From the NCBI RefSeq assembly GCF_000213805.1, contig NC_015556.1, forward strand, positions 1,550,001-1,614,000: 64,000 nt of DNA, written 5' to 3'. Shown one piece after another: positions 62,385 through 64,000 of this stretch. The notes under the pieces are model-generated. The model saw only the letters and a list, made by a program, of their open reading frames with translations, made no database searches and had not been told where the DNA came from. Position numbers and translations under genes: made by a program. The stretch is from Pseudomonas fulva 12-X. GTDB taxonomy: Bacteria; Pseudomonadota; Gammaproteobacteria; Pseudomonadales; Pseudomonadaceae. The number at the start of each line of letters is the position of its first letter. Position 1 is the stretch's first letter.

Positions 62385-63439
62385 AAGCAGTGACTTCAAT
62401 CAAGGCGCCCAGCGGCTACTGGTTGCTGGCGTTCGGCTCGCTGCGCGTGCTGCTCGACCGCCGCGGCGTGTTCGCCGCCCTGGGTCTTTCGCTGGCCATC
62501 GTGATCATCACCGGCATCAGCCTGGCATCCGGCGCCGCCGGCTTGTCGCCGTGGACGGCGCTGGCCGCTGCCTTTGGTCAGGGCGAGCCGATGCACGTGT
62601 TTTTGGTGCAGGAACTGCGCCTGCAGCGCCTGATCGCCGGCCTGCTTACCGGCGCGGCGTTCGGCATCGGCGGTTGCCTGCTGCAGACCCTGGCGCGCAA
62701 TCGTCTGGCCACACCTGGGGTGATCGGCATCGATGACGGCGCCACGGCCTTCGCGGTGGCGTCCATCGTCGCCATGCCGACCACCTTGGCGCCTTCCGCC
62801 CTGGCGCTGACCGGCGCCACCACGGCCGCGGTGCTGGCCTTTGGGTTGAGCGCTGGCGCCGGGGCGCGGGGTTATCGCTTCATCGTGGTCGGCATCGCCG
62901 TGGGCGCGGTGTTCGGCGCGCTGACCAACCTGATGCTGGCGCGCGCCGATATCGACGCCGCCAACGTCGCCTATCCCTGGACGGTCGGCAGCCTCAACGC
63001 GCGGCCCGCCCAGGCGCTGTGGCTGCTGGGCGCCGGCCTGCTGCTGAGCCTGCCGCTGGTCAAGTACCTGGCCCAGCGCCTGGAGCTGATGCGCTTTTCC
63101 GACAGCGTGGCAGTGGGCCTGGGCGTGCGCCTGAAGGCCATGCGCCTGCTGACGCTGATCACCACGGTGCTGCTCACCGCCCTGGCGGTCGCTGTCGCGG
63201 GCCCGGTGGGGCTGGTGGCGCTCGCCGCACCGGAAATGGCCCGCTACCTGGGCGGCCACCGTGGCGTGCCGGTGCTCTGTTCGGCGCTGGCCGGCGCGCT
63301 GTTGATGACCGTCGCCGACTGGGTCGGGCGCACGTGGCTGGCGCCCATCGAGATACCCGTCGGGGTGATCACCGCCGTGGTGGGCGGGCCCTACCTGCTG
63401 TGGATCCTGCTGCGCCAACCCGCGCGCAAATCGTCATGA
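62381..63439 (+). CDS. fepG: FecCD-type ferric-siderophore permease (FepG-like)
   Basis: A 352-residue FecCD-family permease paired with the gene before it. LRLQRLIAGLLTGAAFGIGG near residue 78, TLARNRLATPGVIGIDDGAT and VAVGLGVRLKAM are the family motifs. About ten transmembrane segments are seen. It completes the inner-membrane channel driven by the ATPase that follows 40 bases later. Confidence 0.9.
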   Translation: MKAVTSIKAPSGYWLLAFGSLRVLLDRRGVFAALGLSLAIVIITGISLASGAAGLSPWTALAAAFGQGEPMHVFLVQELRLQRLIAGLLTGAAFGIGGCLLQTLARNRLATPGVIGIDDGATAFAVASIVAMPTTLAPSALALTGATTAAVLAFGLSAGAGARGYRFIVVGIAVGAVFGALTNLMLARADIDAANVAYPWTVGSLNARPAQALWLLGAGLLLSLPLVKYLAQRLELMRFSDSVAVGLGVRLKAMRLLTLITTVLLTALAVAVAGPVGLVALAAPEMARYLGGHRGVPVLCSALAGALLMTVADWVGRTWLAPIEIPVGVITAVVGGPYLLWILLRQPARKSS

Positions 63440-63479
63440 AAGGCCGCCCCACGAGTGCGGCTGCTGTGGAGCTGAAGCA

Positions 63480-64000
63480 ATGACCACCTCCAACCTGTTC
63501 GCCACGTGTCCCGAGGCCGCGGTCACCCTGCAGGCCAAGCGCCTGAGCCTGGGTTACTCGCAGGCGGCGATCATCGACGACTTGTCCCTGTGCATCCCGC
63601 CGGGGCAGGTCACGGCCATCGTCGGCCCCAACGGTTGCGGCAAGTCCACGCTGCTGGCAGGGCTGTCGCGCCTGCACAAGCCCACGGCCGGCGCGGTGCT
63701 GCTCAATGGCAAGGCTATCGGTAGCCTGCCGTCCAGACAGGTCGCCCGGCAACTGGCGCTGCTGCCCCAGGACGCCTCGGCGCCGGACGGCCTGACCGTC
63801 TCCGAGCTGATTCGCTTCGGCCGCCAGCCGCACCAGAGCCTGCTGCGCCAGTGGTCGGCTGAGGATCAGGCGATCGTCGACGAAGCGCTGCGCGTGGCCG
63901 ATCTGCAGGCGCTGGCCGAGCGCCCGCTGGAGTCGATGTCCGGCGGCCAGCGCCAGCGTGCCTGGATCGCTATGGCGGTGGCCCAGCAGACGCCGTTGCT
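63480..64000 (+). CDS. fepC: Ferric-siderophore ABC ATPase (FepC-like), partial
   Basis: The first 173 residues are visible before the window ends. Walker A is GPNGCGKST near residue 50, the Q-loop is LLPQDAS near residue 96, and the signature motif SGGQRQRAW lies near residue 152. This is the FecE/FepC ATPase that powers the preceding permeases. The start at 63480 is preceded by AGCTGAAGC, a modest ribosome-binding site. Confidence 0.92.
   Translation, partial: MTTSNLFATCPEAAVTLQAKRLSLGYSQAAIIDDLSLCIPPGQVTAIVGPNGCGKSTLLAGLSRLHKPTAGAVLLNGKAIGSLPSRQVARQLALLPQDASAPDGLTVSELIRFGRQPHQSLLRQWSAEDQAIVDEALRVADLQALAERPLESMSGGQRQRAWIAMAVAQQTPL

Overview
The window is GC-rich DNA from a Pseudomonas-type gammaproteobacterium. 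Support comes from the host gene order (AcvB-like gene with mprF, a tandem of initiator tRNA genes, dinB, a heme oxygenase gene, gacS, then pirR-pirS-pirA), which matches the dinB...gacS-pirRSA neighbourhood known from Pseudomonas. Roughly positions 1-41018 are a lambda-like temperate siphophage whose left end, with any integrase, lies outside the window. The rest, to 64000, is host chromosome.

Prophage: 1-4070 is a leftward early operon of overlapping small genes (DHH phosphoesterase, YfdQ/DUF2303, a PrtN-like activator, a KilAC-like antirepressor). 4103-5110 is the switch: a cleavable CI-type repressor and a Cro-like protein, flanked by two pairs of AATAC-N6-GTATT operators with identical 25-bp spacing. 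5427-9299 holds a CII-like regulator, zinc-finger proteins and a large primase-helicase. A 310-bp array of TGTGTTGGG repeats follows and is a candidate replication origin. A putative late regulator and two holins come next. 12129-19610 is a lambda-order head module (TerS, TerL, W, B, ClpP-type protease, D, E, FII-like). 19612-33184 is the tail module, interrupted by a zinc-ribbon membrane protein where chaperone genes are expected. Endolysin and spanins lie at 33727-34909. Accessory genes include an RsmN-like CsrA protein, a lipoprotein, and an SOS-linked group (Dam-type methylase, SRAP, UmuD-like, UmuC-like) with two LexA boxes.

The right end (39205-40672) carries the most notable cassette. 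It is an AT-rich, three-gene leftward operon for an ADP-ribosyltransferase-like protein, a small basic protein and a SecB-like protein, the layout of a CmdTAC-type toxin-antitoxin-chaperone anti-phage system. The prophage ends inside the first codons of rimO: the host side keeps a start codon and the conserved VGFVSLGC segment, and then the reading frame runs into phage DNA.

Host part: a short-chain fatty-acid transporter; mprF with an overlapping AcvB/VirJ hydrolase (lipid aminoacylation and its reversal); three initiator tRNA genes in an exact 197-bp period, each with its own near-consensus promoter; dinB with a LexA box; a META-domain lipoprotein; a heme oxygenase overlapping gacS; and a catecholate-siderophore locus (pirR-pirS, Fur-box-like site, pirA, a methyltransferase, a GxSxG esterase and fepB-fepD-fepG-fepC-like transport genes, the last cut by the window end). 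Together these last genes would sense, import and hydrolyse enterobactin-like siderophores.
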